Shown in pieces: positions 1 to 7,107 of a DNA stretch of 32,041 nucleotides (position 1 is the stretch's first letter; every line of letters begins with the position of its first letter). The notes beneath the pieces were generated by a model. The model saw only the letters and a program-made list of their open reading frames with translations. It was not told the DNA's origin and searched no databases. Source of the stretch: a virus. The translations under genes were made by a program, and so were the position numbers. The DNA is taken from IMG/VR virus record IMGVR_UViG_3300036828_001009, positions 1 through 32,041 of that record; one strand, written 5' to 3'.

Positions 1-14
1 GGTGGGAGGAGGGG

Positions 15-410
15 TTAGGGCTGCGGGTCCGCGTAGTCCCGGCCGTCCAGCCACTCCATGTAGCGGTCCCGAGCTTCCTCTTCCGACCCGGCGTAATTGC
101 CCTCCTCCGCGGCGCGCAGCCAGGCGTTTTCCGCCCACTGCTCGGCGCGGGCTTCCGCGTTGCGATCCTCGCACAGGGTGTCCCAGGCCTTGCGGATGAG
201 CGCCAAGCGCTCCGGCAGCGATTGCTTGCCAGCGAAGCGGGCGTAGGCAACGACGAGCTCCGTGAGTTCCCGGTCGGTGCTCTGGAAGAACCCGCTGAGG
301 GTGACGCGACCGAGCGGCGCGGGATCCGGGCACTGGCGCAGGCTCTCCTGGCTCAGCGGGAAGATTTCGTAGAGGTTGCCTTTACGGCGAGCGATGAGGG
401 GGTTGGTCAT
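15..410 (-). CDS. Hypothetical protein, 131 aa
   Basis: Product not recognised. It is a soluble, charged 131-residue protein with no signal peptide or membrane segment. The C-terminal half is rich in Glu, Ala and Trp and looks helical (for example AEQWAENAWLRAAEEG). The ATG at 408-410 has a GGGAG about ten bases upstream. The preceding gene ends only five bases before it, so the two are probably co-transcribed from the repeated promoter at 586-614. I infer an accessory early phage protein and can assign no function. Confidence 0.7.
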   Translation of the reverse strand: MTNPLIARRKGNLYEIFPLSQESLRQCPDPAPLGRVTLSGFFQSTDRELTELVVAYARFAGKQSLPERLALIRKAWDTLCEDRNAEARAEQWAENAWLRAAEEGNYAGSEEEARDRYMEWLDGRDYADPQP

Positions 411-415
411 GTGGC

Positions 416-553
416 TTAGACTCCCAGTTTGGATGCGGCTTCGTCGGCGCGACGGGTGTACCAGATGCGGCAGGCGAGGGAAGGTTCCCGCGCGGCCTTG
501 GACCGGAGGGTTTTGATGCTCTGCTCCAGGGCGCGGCGTTCCTTGTTCGTCAT
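416..553 (-). CDS. Small hypothetical basic protein, 45 aa
   Basis: A 45-codon frame begins MTNKERRALEQSIK and ends ADEAASKLGV. The ATG at 551-553 has a GGAG about ten bases upstream. The frame lies directly downstream of the repeated promoter at 586-614 and ends five bases before the next gene, which fits a real first gene of a short operon. The N-terminal half is a basic predicted helix. The function is unknown and the gene is short enough to be missed by automated callers. Confidence 0.6.
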   Translation of the reverse strand: MTNKERRALEQSIKTLRSKAAREPSLACRIWYTRRADEAASKLGV

Positions 554-585
554 CTGCTGCTTACTCCGTTGCTTGTCTCAACACG

Positions 586-614
586 TTTATGGGCGATTAT
601 CGAAAACGATAAAA
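586..614 (-). promoter_or_regulatory. Repeated leftward promoter, copy P1
   Basis: Read on the minus strand, TTTTAT (609-614) and CATAAA (586-591) are separated by exactly 17 bp. TTTTTCGC lies just upstream, as in the five sister copies. The spacer holds a short inverted repeat (TTATCG, AAAA, CGATAA). Downstream is GTTGAGACAAGCAAC, a degenerate form of the operator-like repeat seen in the other copies. The promoter would drive the genes at 416-553 and 15-410. Promoter activity is inferred from the six-fold repetition. Confidence 0.6.
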
Positions 615-642
615 GCGAAAAATGTTGATTGTCGAAAAAAAG

Positions 643-2106
643 TTAGACCAGCCAGGCGCGGTAGGCCTCACCATCGACTAGCGACGCCAGATTGATCTTG
701 TTGCGCAGGGCGTAGATGATCTTCTCGTCAACGGTGCCTGGCACCACCAAGTCGACATAGGTGACGTGCTCCAGCTTGTCGACAGCCTGTGGCCGGTCCT
801 CGCTCTGCGCGCGGAACTCGAGATTGTGGGTGTTCGAGTAGTACACCACCAGGTTGGCGATTGACCACTCCCGCCCACGCCCACCCGCTTGGGCAGTGGC
901 CACCATGAAGCGGCAGTAAGGATCGGTCTTGAAGCGGTGCTCCTCGCTTTCCCTGACGTTAACGTTACCGCCCCAGAACTGAGCGACTGAGCTGACACCG
1001 AACTCCTCACGCAGCGCATCAGTGATGCGATGGATATCGGCATCGTAGCTGGCCCAGATGATGACCTTCTCTTCGCTCTCGCGCAGCAGGTCGATCAGCG
1101 ATTCGGTGCGGTTCTCGGCGATTTCGTGGTAGTTGCCGTTCTCGTCGACTACGTGACCACAGAGGATCTGATGCAGGCGCAGGATCTGGGTGATGACCAG
1201 CGTCGCAGTGACGTGCGAGGTGGCATTAAGTTGCGCGGTAGCGAATGACACGAGTTCGTTGTAGAGGCGTCTCTGTTCCTGTGTCATCTCCACATGACGC
1301 ATCATGTAGATCTTCTCGGGCGCGTCGTAGCAGTCGCTCAGATCGCAGTAGAAGCTGTGCGGTGCGATTTTGCGCTGAAGCTCCTCGAGGTTCTTGAAGC
1401 CGACAACAATCTTCACTTTGCGACCGCCATACCACTCATCAGCCAGCACCGCGTAGTGGTTGCGAAAGGAGAAATAGTTGCGGAAGCCAAGGATCCGCCA
1501 GTCGAGGAAGAAGTACGGCGCGAACAGGTCGAGTGGTGACTTGGGCGTCAGCAGCCCACTCAGGATGCGTCGGTAATCCGCCAGCATGCGCAGGCGCTGA
1601 AGCACGAACTTGGTACGCTTGGCACCAGGTGTCTTGATGCACGTTGCCTCATCGACTGCCAACATCGATCGACGGTCTTCGAGGAACTCTTCCATCACCT
1701 CGCGGGCAGTCTTGACGGTGCTGAGCGCCTCGATGTTCATCAGCAGGATGCGCGGACCGTCAGAGACATCGAGGAAGGCGCGAAGTTCCTTCTTGTAGGT
1801 GACGCCGCCGCCAGAACGCCAGTAGTGGACGGTGACGCGGCTTCGCAGGTCAGCGCTCAGATGCTCATCGATCGCTTCGATCCATGGCGTCAGCGCACCA
1901 GCTGGCGCAATGACCGCCAAGTCCTGGCAGTCGCCGTCGAGCTCAAGCTGACCGAAGTCGTCCAAGGTACACTTGGTCTTGCCCACCCGCGGCTTCATGC
2001 GGTAGGCGAAGGCAGCGCGGTGCCCGCACTTGGTAAGCGCCTCCGCCTGCTTGATGCGCGGCGCCCAAGGTGGGTGGTAGCGCTCAGCTGCTCTTGTGGG
2101 CAGCAT
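643..2106 (-). CDS. Superfamily 2 DEAD/SNF2-like helicase
   Basis: A 487-residue protein with the order of an SF2 DNA helicase or translocase. Walker A (RVGKTK) is near residue 40, motif II (VDEATCIK) near 153, and motif III-like SGLLTPKSP near 185. The C-terminal RecA-like lobe has VIIWASYD near 350, and AQAGGRGREW followed by a Gln/Arg-rich stretch (AQSEDRPQAV) as motifs V-VI. It probably remodels or unwinds DNA during phage replication or recombination. The start overlaps the preceding gene by 23 bases, implying translational coupling. Motif II is DEAT rather than DEAH or DEAD, which is common in phage SNF2-like proteins. Helicase polarity cannot be told from the sequence. Confidence 0.9.
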   Translation of the reverse strand: MLPTRAAERYHPPWAPRIKQAEALTKCGHRAAFAYRMKPRVGKTKCTLDDFGQLELDGDCQDLAVIAPAGALTPWIEAIDEHLSADLRSRVTVHYWRSGGGVTYKKELRAFLDVSDGPRILLMNIEALSTVKTAREVMEEFLEDRRSMLAVDEATCIKTPGAKRTKFVLQRLRMLADYRRILSGLLTPKSPLDLFAPYFFLDWRILGFRNYFSFRNHYAVLADEWYGGRKVKIVVGFKNLEELQRKIAPHSFYCDLSDCYDAPEKIYMMRHVEMTQEQRRLYNELVSFATAQLNATSHVTATLVITQILRLHQILCGHVVDENGNYHEIAENRTESLIDLLRESEEKVIIWASYDADIHRITDALREEFGVSSVAQFWGGNVNVRESEEHRFKTDPYCRFMVATAQAGGRGREWSIANLVVYYSNTHNLEFRAQSEDRPQAVDKLEHVTYVDLVVPGTVDEKIIYALRNKINLASLVDGEAYRAWLV

Positions 2107-2308
2107 ACCAGGCTTCCATGGCGTCCGCGCAGCGCAGAGCTTCGAGGACCTGCTCAGGCGGCGTGCCGGGATCGAGCTCCCGGTGGGCTGCCCAACGCCG
2201 CACGATGGCGGGAGCCATCGGATCGCGCGCTAGCAGCACGAACATCGGCTCGTCTAGCGCAGCCTCATGATAGCAATCGAACGCACCAGGTTCTAGTTTG
2301 GTACCCAT
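2084..2308 (-). CDS. Hypothetical phage protein, 74 aa
   Basis: The frame starts MGTKLEPGAFDCY and contains DEPMFVLLARDP, resembling a widespread small phage protein of unknown role. The start at 2308 is preferred over longer frames because AAGGAG lies seven bases upstream and the ATG overlaps the previous stop codon as TGATG. It overlaps the helicase start by 23 bases. It is soluble and shows no catalytic motif. Family recognition rests on the DEPMFVLLARDP core only. Confidence 0.8.
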   Translation of the reverse strand: MGTKLEPGAFDCYHEAALDEPMFVLLARDPMAPAIVRRWAAHRELDPGTPPEQVLEALRCADAMEAWYAAHKSS

Positions 2309-2472
2309 CAGAAACTCCTTCGTCGTACCCAGCCACGGCCTCTGCACCGCTTGCAGTTCGCAGACAGATATCTGCGCTCGAAATAACTCCACAATCCAAA
2401 CGTTAGCACATTGAGCAGCCATAAGGGAGGCTCTTCCCCGTTACCGCCGCAACGAGGGCAAATTCGATCCAT
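2308..2472 (-). CDS. Small zinc-ribbon protein with DnaJ-like CxxC repeats, 54 aa
   Basis: The 54-residue frame begins MDRICPRCGGNGEE and ends with CKRCRGRGW and a basic tail. Two CxxC pairs (residues 5-8 and 40-43), each followed by a Gly-rich GxG turn, match the DnaJ-type or ribbon zinc-binding pattern. They probably bind one zinc ion. The ATG at 2472 has GGAG ten bases upstream, and the stop overlaps the next ATG as TGATG, strong evidence for a translated gene. It may bind nucleic acid or protein; the exact role is unknown. It is too short for many gene callers. Confidence 0.75.
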   Translation of the reverse strand: MDRICPRCGGNGEEPPLWLLNVLTFGLWSYFERRYLSANCKRCRGRGWVRRRSF

Positions 2473-2502
2473 TGATACTGAGCTCCGAGATTCTCCCGAA
2501 GC

Positions 2503-2961
2503 TTAAGCATTTCCGATTGTGATTTCAAGGTCAGGAACGACCACCGCGACCCAATTTTTTCGGCCGCCAGGATCACCACCGACACCGTCGGCGCCAGGCA
2601 GCGGTACCGCCTCTTCAGCTGCCTCGTAGCCTTCAGGCCAGGCCAGCAGCCAGAAGCGGGTGTTAGCGATGAGGAACGGTGCTCGCCACATGACCGGTGG
2701 GTCGTTCCACGGCTCCAGCGTCAGGAACTGCTGGTCGATTCTGATCATCGGACCGCCGCGCACGCCCAGCAGCTTCCGAGCCTGTTCGAGAGTGAGCCGA
2801 GTCTCCATCTTGGGCCAGAGAAGCAGCTCGCCGCTTGGCGTGGCCAGTATGCCCTCGGACTTCTTGCGTCCGGTAAGGATCAGACGACCGAGCTTCTTGT
2901 GCTTCTTGGAGTCATAGCCAGCGCTGGCAGCTAAGGCGATGAAGCTCTCGGCATCATTCAT
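2503..2961 (-). CDS. Hypothetical protein, 152 aa
   Basis: Starts MNDAESFIALAASAGY. A basic stretch (DSKKHKKLGRLILTGRKKSEG, from about residue 17) precedes a Trp/Pro-rich globular part. No family is recognised. The start at 2961 is chosen over an upstream alternative because it has GAGGGGAA about nine bases upstream and overlaps the preceding gene by only eight bases. It belongs to the chain of overlapping small genes between polymerase and helicase, so a role in replication is possible but not shown. Confidence 0.7.
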   Translation of the reverse strand: MNDAESFIALAASAGYDSKKHKKLGRLILTGRKKSEGILATPSGELLLWPKMETRLTLEQARKLLGVRGGPMIRIDQQFLTLEPWNDPPVMWRAPFLIANTRFWLLAWPEGYEAAEEAVPLPGADGVGGDPGGRKNWVAVVVPDLEITIGNA

Positions 2962-3136
2962 GCTTGATCTTCCCCTCGACAGTCTTGATTGGATGGTCGA
3001 TACGATACTGACGCCGATGGGCTTCATAGGCCGCACGGCGCCGGGTGCCCTCTTCAGCTGACAGCGGCGTTGGGCGTGACTCTGACATCCAGCGCTGGCA
3101 GTTGGCGCAGTTGCAGCCGCGGAGGGGCTCATCCAT
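2954..3136 (-). CDS. Small Cys-containing hypothetical protein, 60 aa
   Basis: Begins MDEPLRGCNCANCQRWMSES. A CxCxxC cluster sits at the N-terminus, followed by a basic Arg/His-rich helix (RRRAAYEAHRRQYR). The ATG at 3136 lies inside the end of the previous gene (ATGGATGA overlap), so translation is probably coupled. A TTG four codons upstream is an alternative start with a closer GAGG. Metal binding by the cysteines is plausible; the function is unknown. Confidence 0.65.
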   Translation of the reverse strand: MDEPLRGCNCANCQRWMSESRPTPLSAEEGTRRRAAYEAHRRQYRIDHPIKTVEGKIKHE

Positions 3137-3308
3137 TGAGGAACTCAACCTCAGCCCAGAAATCGCGCCACTCCTCAGGCGTTACGTGCGGTGGGCGATA
3201 GACGCTCATGTCGTCGAGCAGCACGTAATCGCCCTGAATATCGATTCTGCTGAAGATGTAGATTGATCCGCTAAAGCGCCGGCGTGGGACTTCACCCGGA
3301 TGTGGCAT
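3129..3308 (-). CDS. Small hypothetical protein, 59 aa
   Basis: Begins MPHPGEVPRRRFSG and ends EEWRDFWAEVEFLNG. It starts 17 bases inside the 3' end of the DNA polymerase gene in another frame and ends overlapping the next ATG. Both neighbours overlap it in the style of this operon, which is the main reason to call it. The protein is soluble with an aromatic acidic C-terminus. No family is recognised. Confidence 0.65.
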   Translation of the reverse strand: MPHPGEVPRRRFSGSIYIFSRIDIQGDYVLLDDMSVYRPPHVTPEEWRDFWAEVEFLNG

Positions 3309-5250
3309 CTGTTACCCCGATGTCTTTAAGAATACGCTCAGCCTCCCTCACATACCAATCGATGTCTACGTCATCGGGAAAGCTCGCAGGCAGCTCCATC
3401 AACGGCTTAGCGCCAAGCGATTTAGGTACTTTCCGTCCTGAGTTGGCATAGACGAGTGAGTCGGGCGCAGTGGTTGAGTAGTACCAACGCGCAACCTTGC
3501 CGATGTACTGGACGTCAGGATGCAGTTGTACAGCACCACCTTTGACGTTACGGACTACGACGAACTGGCGGATGTCCTTGCATTCATAGATAGTCTCGAA
3601 CACGTCCTTGCCAGTCAGCAGATACTCTTTTACTGCTTCGATGCAGATTAGCGTGACTGGATTCTTATGCAAGGCTTCTGGACTGCCCAGCGGCGGGCTG
3701 GCATAGGCACCCTTAGTCTTGAACGTCTTGTCCTGCTTCAAGGCGATATAGTTGTTGACGTCCCTTGAAAATAATGCCCGATACGGCGTCTCTTCAGTTT
3801 CGAAGCCAGTCAATTGCTCCCAGGCCTCGACTATGGCATCGAATCTCGGTTTGTCTGTACGACGCAAGTAGGCAGTCATGCCATCTGTATTGGCGCTGAT
3901 AATCTTGATGCCACGTAGTTCCAAGGCTTCAATCAGCATCAGCAAGGACAGTTGACCGGTGATAGTGACCTGGATGAGCAGCTCTGGCGCGTAGAGGATT
4001 GAGTGTGGGCTGCCATACTTACCAAAGGCGCCGTTCACCACAATTTTGAACGAGTCTGCCATCGTCTTATTACCGGAACGCTTGGCATCTACCCGTTGGT
4101 TGACTATCTTCCGCAGGACGTTCAGGTACTTTGGACCCATCTGCTTTGGATATAGCCCGGTGTTCAGAGTAATGAACGGGTAATATGAGGTGACATCTAT
4201 ATCGACAATGATGTACTCGTCGTTAAACGAGTGCATGATTGATTGTTCTGAACTATGCAGCCCACCCACGCCGAGGCTGTAGCTGTTATCGCCAATCTGT
4301 ACTGTGGGCGAACCTAACTCGCTCTTGATGTCGCCCAAGAAGTCGACATTAAAGCGGGTGCGGGCTACATGCGTGAAGATCTCTTGCAGTGCAGGCGTCT
4401 CGAACTGAATATAGGACGGTGGATGGAAGTAGAAGCTCTTGCCAGCTTCTATCGGTGGAATCATAACTTGCGCATTCAACGCCCTCTTCATCTCTAGCGA
4501 GATGATAGTTTCGGCGATTTGAGCGTCAGACTTCGACCTGACATCCACTCGATACTGATTGGAGATGGTATAGCGGAGCTCGATCTGCTCACGCAGGCAA
4601 CCGGCCAACAGTATCGTGTTACGCAAGTCGTTCACGCAGTAGTGGCGGGTGACTTCGATCTGCTCGGGCGTTAGGTAGGTGTCCGGGTGGAACGGCAGGT
4701 CCTGCATCTTCGATGTGTGCAACCGCCCAGCATAGGTCTTCAAGCTAGCCCGTAGTGGAGCGATCTCGATCAGATCAATGTGGTTGTACACGCGCCGGCA
4801 GTACATGCGCTGGTTGCGCAGAATGATGTCGTCACTGGCGTCTTTGATGCGGTATGTTGAATGCTGCTTGATAGCCAGCTCGCACAATGGCAAGTCATAC
4901 TTCAGGCTGTTGAAACCGATAGTAGTGGCATTCAACAAGACGAACAGCAGGATGCCCGCTTTCTCCTTAGTGAACGGGTCGTCCTCAGTAGCTTCCAGGT
5001 AGTACACCTTGCCGTCATCTACGCCCATCATGCAACAGAGGAAGTAATTCTGATAGACTTCGATGTCCAGCGCGACTTCGGACTGATTGACTAGCACCGG
5101 AATGCTGGTCAGCTGATAGTTGTTGGGATCAACCTCGGGAATGACATCAAGCCATGTGGGCTCGGGCGGGATGCAGCGGACCGGCTCTTTGGGAACCCTT
5201 GGCTCCAAAGGCAGGTCTTCCCAGAAGAAGCCGATGGCGTCCTTGCGCAT
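3292..5250 (-). CDS. Family B DNA polymerase with 3'-5' exonuclease domain
   Basis: The replicative DNA polymerase. The N-terminal exonuclease has ALDIEVY (Exo I), GFNSLKYDLPL (Exo II) and HYCVNDLRNT (Exo III). The polymerase domain has motif A DIDVTSYYPFI, motif B KIVVNGAFGKYGS and motif C SANTDGM. About 650 residues is short for family B but usual for phages. Motif C reads NTDG where most family B enzymes have DTDS, so only one of the two usual aspartates is present at that spot. The start is uncertain. The ATG at 5250 and a TTG at 5304 both lack a visible Shine-Dalgarno, and the region before them is disturbed by an inserted endonuclease gene. It acts with the clamp-like protein and primase-helicase encoded nearby. 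Confidence 0.9.
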   Translation of the reverse strand: MRKDAIGFFWEDLPLEPRVPKEPVRCIPPEPTWLDVIPEVDPNNYQLTSIPVLVNQSEVALDIEVYQNYFLCCMMGVDDGKVYYLEATEDDPFTKEKAGILLFVLLNATTIGFNSLKYDLPLCELAIKQHSTYRIKDASDDIILRNQRMYCRRVYNHIDLIEIAPLRASLKTYAGRLHTSKMQDLPFHPDTYLTPEQIEVTRHYCVNDLRNTILLAGCLREQIELRYTISNQYRVDVRSKSDAQIAETIISLEMKRALNAQVMIPPIEAGKSFYFHPPSYIQFETPALQEIFTHVARTRFNVDFLGDIKSELGSPTVQIGDNSYSLGVGGLHSSEQSIMHSFNDEYIIVDIDVTSYYPFITLNTGLYPKQMGPKYLNVLRKIVNQRVDAKRSGNKTMADSFKIVVNGAFGKYGSPHSILYAPELLIQVTITGQLSLLMLIEALELRGIKIISANTDGMTAYLRRTDKPRFDAIVEAWEQLTGFETEETPYRALFSRDVNNYIALKQDKTFKTKGAYASPPLGSPEALHKNPVTLICIEAVKEYLLTGKDVFETIYECKDIRQFVVVRNVKGGAVQLHPDVQYIGKVARWYYSTTAPDSLVYANSGRKVPKSLGAKPLMELPASFPDDVDIDWYVREAERILKDIGVTDATSG

Positions 5251-5355
5251 GCTACGTGCAGCGTACAGCGGCGCGCGTGTGCTGCGCGAGCGCAGTGGCG
5301 GCAAATTGTGAACGCCGCTGTAGCCCGAGCGCTAGGGCGATAAACGCATGGTTTC

Positions 5356-5802
5356 TCACTGATCTTCTCTGAGTCGTTGTAATGCGCGTTCGTAGATACG
5401 TTGTCGGCTCTTGCGAGTCGAGCCGACTCCACGGTAACGATGTGCTTTTTCGATAACTTTCGGAAATTGTGCTTCGCTTATGGGCCATTTGAAATTCTTA
5501 TTGTTCCATCGCCCACCTGTTGCGATATTAGTCAGCTCGATACCAATTTTTCGGTAATATGCGATACGTTCTCCTTCGATACAAAAAGCTTCTGATTCAA
5601 TTAAATTACGGGCATGAAAATGGATAATAACGTCTAGGCCCAAACGCTCGAGATGTTCCACTACTTTATTGTAGTAAGGATTTCGAAGATCCGGTGTTAT
5701 TTCATAGGCTCGATGTTTTTTACCTTTACCAACATAGAAGCAAACGTCCAAATCTGACCGCCAATGTTCATAGACATAGAAAGTATCATCTAGATCACTC
5801 AT
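5356..5802 (-). CDS. GIY-YIG family homing-type endonuclease
   Basis: A 148-residue protein with the GIY-YIG core: FYVYEHW then CFYVGKGK near residues 8-27, a conserved Arg just after, ESEAFCIEGE carrying the likely catalytic Glu, and LTNIATGGRW as the usual late motif. The C-terminal basic helix could bind DNA. Family members cut DNA to spread their own gene. It lies between clamp and polymerase, starts in an ATGA overlap with the clamp stop, and is visibly more AT-rich than its neighbours, all signs of recent insertion. No intron is evident, so it would be free-standing. Confidence 0.88.
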   Translation of the reverse strand: MSDLDDTFYVYEHWRSDLDVCFYVGKGKKHRAYEITPDLRNPYYNKVVEHLERLGLDVIIHFHARNLIESEAFCIEGERIAYYRKIGIELTNIATGGRWNNKNFKWPISEAQFPKVIEKAHRYRGVGSTRKSRQRIYERALQRLREDQ

Positions 5803-6824
5803 GCGGGTTCATGCCGCTCAGCTCGCTGCGCGTAAGTGCCCGGCATGACCATCGTGGACATCGCCCCTCGAATGCGCTCTCCGAAGAACATACAGGGTGA
5901 AGGGTAGGCAGCAAAGTCGGCCCGACTGGCGACAAGCTCCATCAGCTTCAGCAGCTTGACTTGATAGCAACCACCGAGCTCGATATCCTGTATCTCATAC
6001 GAGGCGCCCTGCCCATCCTCAGCGTGGGTGCGCATGACGCCCTTGTCGAAGAACACTCGCCCAGCCTCGTCGGCGAACGGTAGCACCGCATCGAGCCCCT
6101 CGAAGATGCGCTCATCGATCTCGCGCGGGCTGCTGGGTCGATCGAGAATCTTCTCCAGCGGTGGCCACTCGGTGGTGAGGAGCTGGGTGCGCAGCCACTT
6201 GCCTTTGGCGTAGTGGAAGCTGACCGAGCCCTCGTCATACTGAAGGTAGGTGATGGGCTCACCGATCCGCAGAAGCTCCTTGATAGCCATCTGCGGGACG
6301 TTGATCGAAATCGGCACGTTCTCGCCCAACCAGTATTCGATGACGATGACGTTGTTGGTGGCGTAGGCGCTCGCGTTGCGCAGCAAGATGCCGTTAGTGA
6401 AGGGGCGGCTTGCATCATCGCCGATGAACGGGAACAGCGTCTCGAACGCAGTCAGCCAGCGTTCGCCATCGACCTTGATGAAGTTGCCTGCTGGCTTCAT
6501 GTGCGGTACGTTCTCGCCTGGAATGCAGTCGATGTAGGCGGTGAACTTGGCGCTCTTCACGCGCAGGCGCTGGGCCGGCGTCATGCTGAGCTCGAGCAGC
6601 TCGTTTGTCTTGCAGCCCTCGATGGCCTTCAGCAATGGCACCGCTTTTGGCACGCAGGTTAGGTTGGTGGGGACTGGACTGCTGAGCGCCATGATGCCGT
6701 TGTAAGACCGAACGGTACCGTCCTCGATGCAGAAGTGGCTCATCGCGGGTACGAAGTCTTTTCGTGATATAGCACCGCTAACGAATTTGAGGCCGTCGAG
6801 CATTGAGGGGATATCGTCGGTCAT
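5799..6824 (-). CDS. DNA polymerase III beta-like sliding clamp
   Basis: A 341-residue protein resembling phage beta-clamp-like processivity factors. The N-terminal KFVSGAISRKDFVPAMSHF and YNGIMALSSPVP match the first clamp domain, and the length fits a three-domain clamp of about 340-370 residues. It would encircle DNA and tether the family B polymerase encoded two genes on. The ATG at 6824 has GGAAGG about nine bases upstream. It overlaps the DUF4031 gene upstream by 47 bases and the GIY-YIG gene downstream by 4. The assignment rests on motif resemblance rather than an alignment. Confidence 0.75.
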   Translation of the reverse strand: MTDDIPSMLDGLKFVSGAISRKDFVPAMSHFCIEDGTVRSYNGIMALSSPVPTNLTCVPKAVPLLKAIEGCKTNELLELSMTPAQRLRVKSAKFTAYIDCIPGENVPHMKPAGNFIKVDGERWLTAFETLFPFIGDDASRPFTNGILLRNASAYATNNVIVIEYWLGENVPISINVPQMAIKELLRIGEPITYLQYDEGSVSFHYAKGKWLRTQLLTTEWPPLEKILDRPSSPREIDERIFEGLDAVLPFADEAGRVFFDKGVMRTHAEDGQGASYEIQDIELGGCYQVKLLKLMELVASRADFAAYPSPCMFFGERIRGAMSTMVMPGTYAQRAERHEPA

Positions 6825-7107
6825 CAAGTTCAGCCTTCCATGCCACCAAGAACTCGGGATCGCCACGAAGACGCCGCATCATCTCCGCAACCTCACGTCT
6901 ATCGATTTCGATAGCTCCCTTCTGAATTGCTAGTGTACGCTTGCCAAGCGCGACGTCATAGTGCGGAAAGCTAAACGGCTGGAACCACTTACGCAGGAGA
7001 CCGATCCTTGCTGCCATAGTGTGCAGCTCGACCAAGTCATCTGCCAGCATGTGGCACATAACCATTCGGCCATATGAGTAACGGCCTCGGTCGACATAGA
7101 CGGGCGT
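6778..7107 (-). CDS. DUF4031 family protein with apparent ACG start
   Basis: The 109-residue frame reads PVYVDRGRYSYGRMVMCHM from residue 2, then LADDLVELHTMAARIGL and PHYDVALGKRTLAI. This is the full conserved core of DUF4031, a family of unknown function common in phages and actinobacteria. The family N-terminus lies upstream of the first ATG (7065). No in-frame ATG, GTG or TTG precedes it. A perfect GGAGG sits eight bases before an ACG at 7105-7107, which overlaps the dpdA stop as TAACG, one base from the common TAATG coupling. I therefore start the gene at ACG. A start at 7065 would lose 14 conserved residues. Confidence 0.8.
   Translation of the reverse strand, partial: TPVYVDRGRYSYGRMVMCHMLADDLVELHTMAARIGLLRKWFQPFSFPHYDVALGKRTLAIQKGAIEIDRREVAEMMRRLRGDPEFLVAWKAELDDRRYPLNARRPQIR

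Noticed and set aside
2403-2510. 35-codon frame starting MLKLRENLGAQ on the minus strand
   Set aside because: It overlaps the better-supported zinc-ribbon gene in another frame and has no Shine-Dalgarno or coupling to the next gene.
3292-5250. Family A DNA polymerase for the large leftward enzyme
   Set aside because: The motifs (DIDVTSYYPFI, KIVVNGAFGKYG, NTDG) are those of family B; no family A motifs are present.
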